DNA of 64,000 nucleotides from Molossus alvarezi (taxonomy: Eukaryota; Chordata; Mammalia; Chiroptera; Molossidae): the NCBI GenBank assembly GCA_037176705.1, contig CM073891.1:96717827-96781826 (forward strand). The letters run 5' to 3'. This document shows, piece after piece, positions 63,773-64,000 of the stretch. How positions within the stretch are numbered: the first letter of the stretch is position 1; each line of letters opens with the position of its first letter. Made by a program: the position numbers and the translations under genes. The notes beneath the pieces were generated by a model. That model saw only the letters and a list, made by a program, of their open reading frames with translations. It searched no databases and was not told the origin of the DNA.

Positions 63773-63785
63773 AAAAAAACAAAAT

Positions 63786-63962
63786 GCAACCCAGTAAATT
63801 TGAAGATCTAATTGAGATTATTAAGCACTTTATGAATCAGGCAGCATCTCCTCTAGCAACTGAAAGGGCATTCTGGGGGTTGTATAGGATGGAAGGATTT
63901 TTTAGGAAGAAAGAAGGTGGGACTAAGAAGTTAAGAGTGTATTATTTCAGGCAAGGACACCT
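63786..63962 (+). repeat. Unidentified dispersed repeat, copy 2
   Basis: Second copy of the repeat at 62640, somewhat diverged, followed by an A/T run to the window end that may begin another minus-strand VES. Confidence 0.6.
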
Positions 63963-64000
63963 TTCTTTTTAAAAAAAAAAATATATTTTTTTTCTTTATT

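Noticed and set aside
61630..64000. Last exon of CPA2
   Set aside because: No sequence matching the C-terminal part with the catalytic Glu was found; it must lie beyond the window.

Overview
This is mammalian nuclear DNA, most likely from a yangochiropteran (vespertilionid-like) bat. The evidence is more than forty copies of the bat tRNA-derived SINE VES, plus a short hAT DNA transposon of the type common in vesper bats. No HeliBat ends were seen, so I do not name a genus. Gene order matches the human 7q32 neighbourhood TMEM209 - SSMEM1 - CPA2.

Layout. 1-4370: 5' half of TMEM209 on the minus strand (coding exons 1-5, first about 190 residues), starting in a CpG-rich promoter at about 4370-4600. 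7679-17006: complete three-exon SSMEM1 on the plus strand (242 residues). 17107-46800: intergenic DNA, almost all repeats. It includes a broken class I retrovirus with a Phe-tRNA-like primer site and an inverted LTR fragment (about 20750-25440), immediately followed by a second provirus (25565-32038) with two LTRs. The second is a mosaic of class I (gamma-like) and class II (beta-like, dUTPase-protease) sequence. 46991-61629: CPA2 on the plus strand, coding exons 1-10, encoding residues 1-355 plus the first base of codon 356. The last exon, with the catalytic Glu, lies beyond the right edge.

The three host genes are unrelated in function: a nuclear-envelope protein, a testis membrane protein and a pancreatic digestive protease. 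All their visible exons keep open frames, correct phases and GT/AG splice sites. Both proviruses are dead: every retroviral gene is frameshifted, stopped or deleted, and reverse transcriptase is missing from both.

Most noteworthy: a strong CpG island with a G-quadruplex-prone tandem array around CPA2 exon 5; a head-only VES subfamily with a shared breakpoint in three copies; a tRNA-like retroposon with perfect 10-bp terminal inverted repeats and a target duplication; a U2 snRNA pseudogene abutting a VES that may be one chimeric insertion; and the mosaic provirus. Coordinates and motifs were read by eye. Repeat family names rest on recognition, not on a database search.
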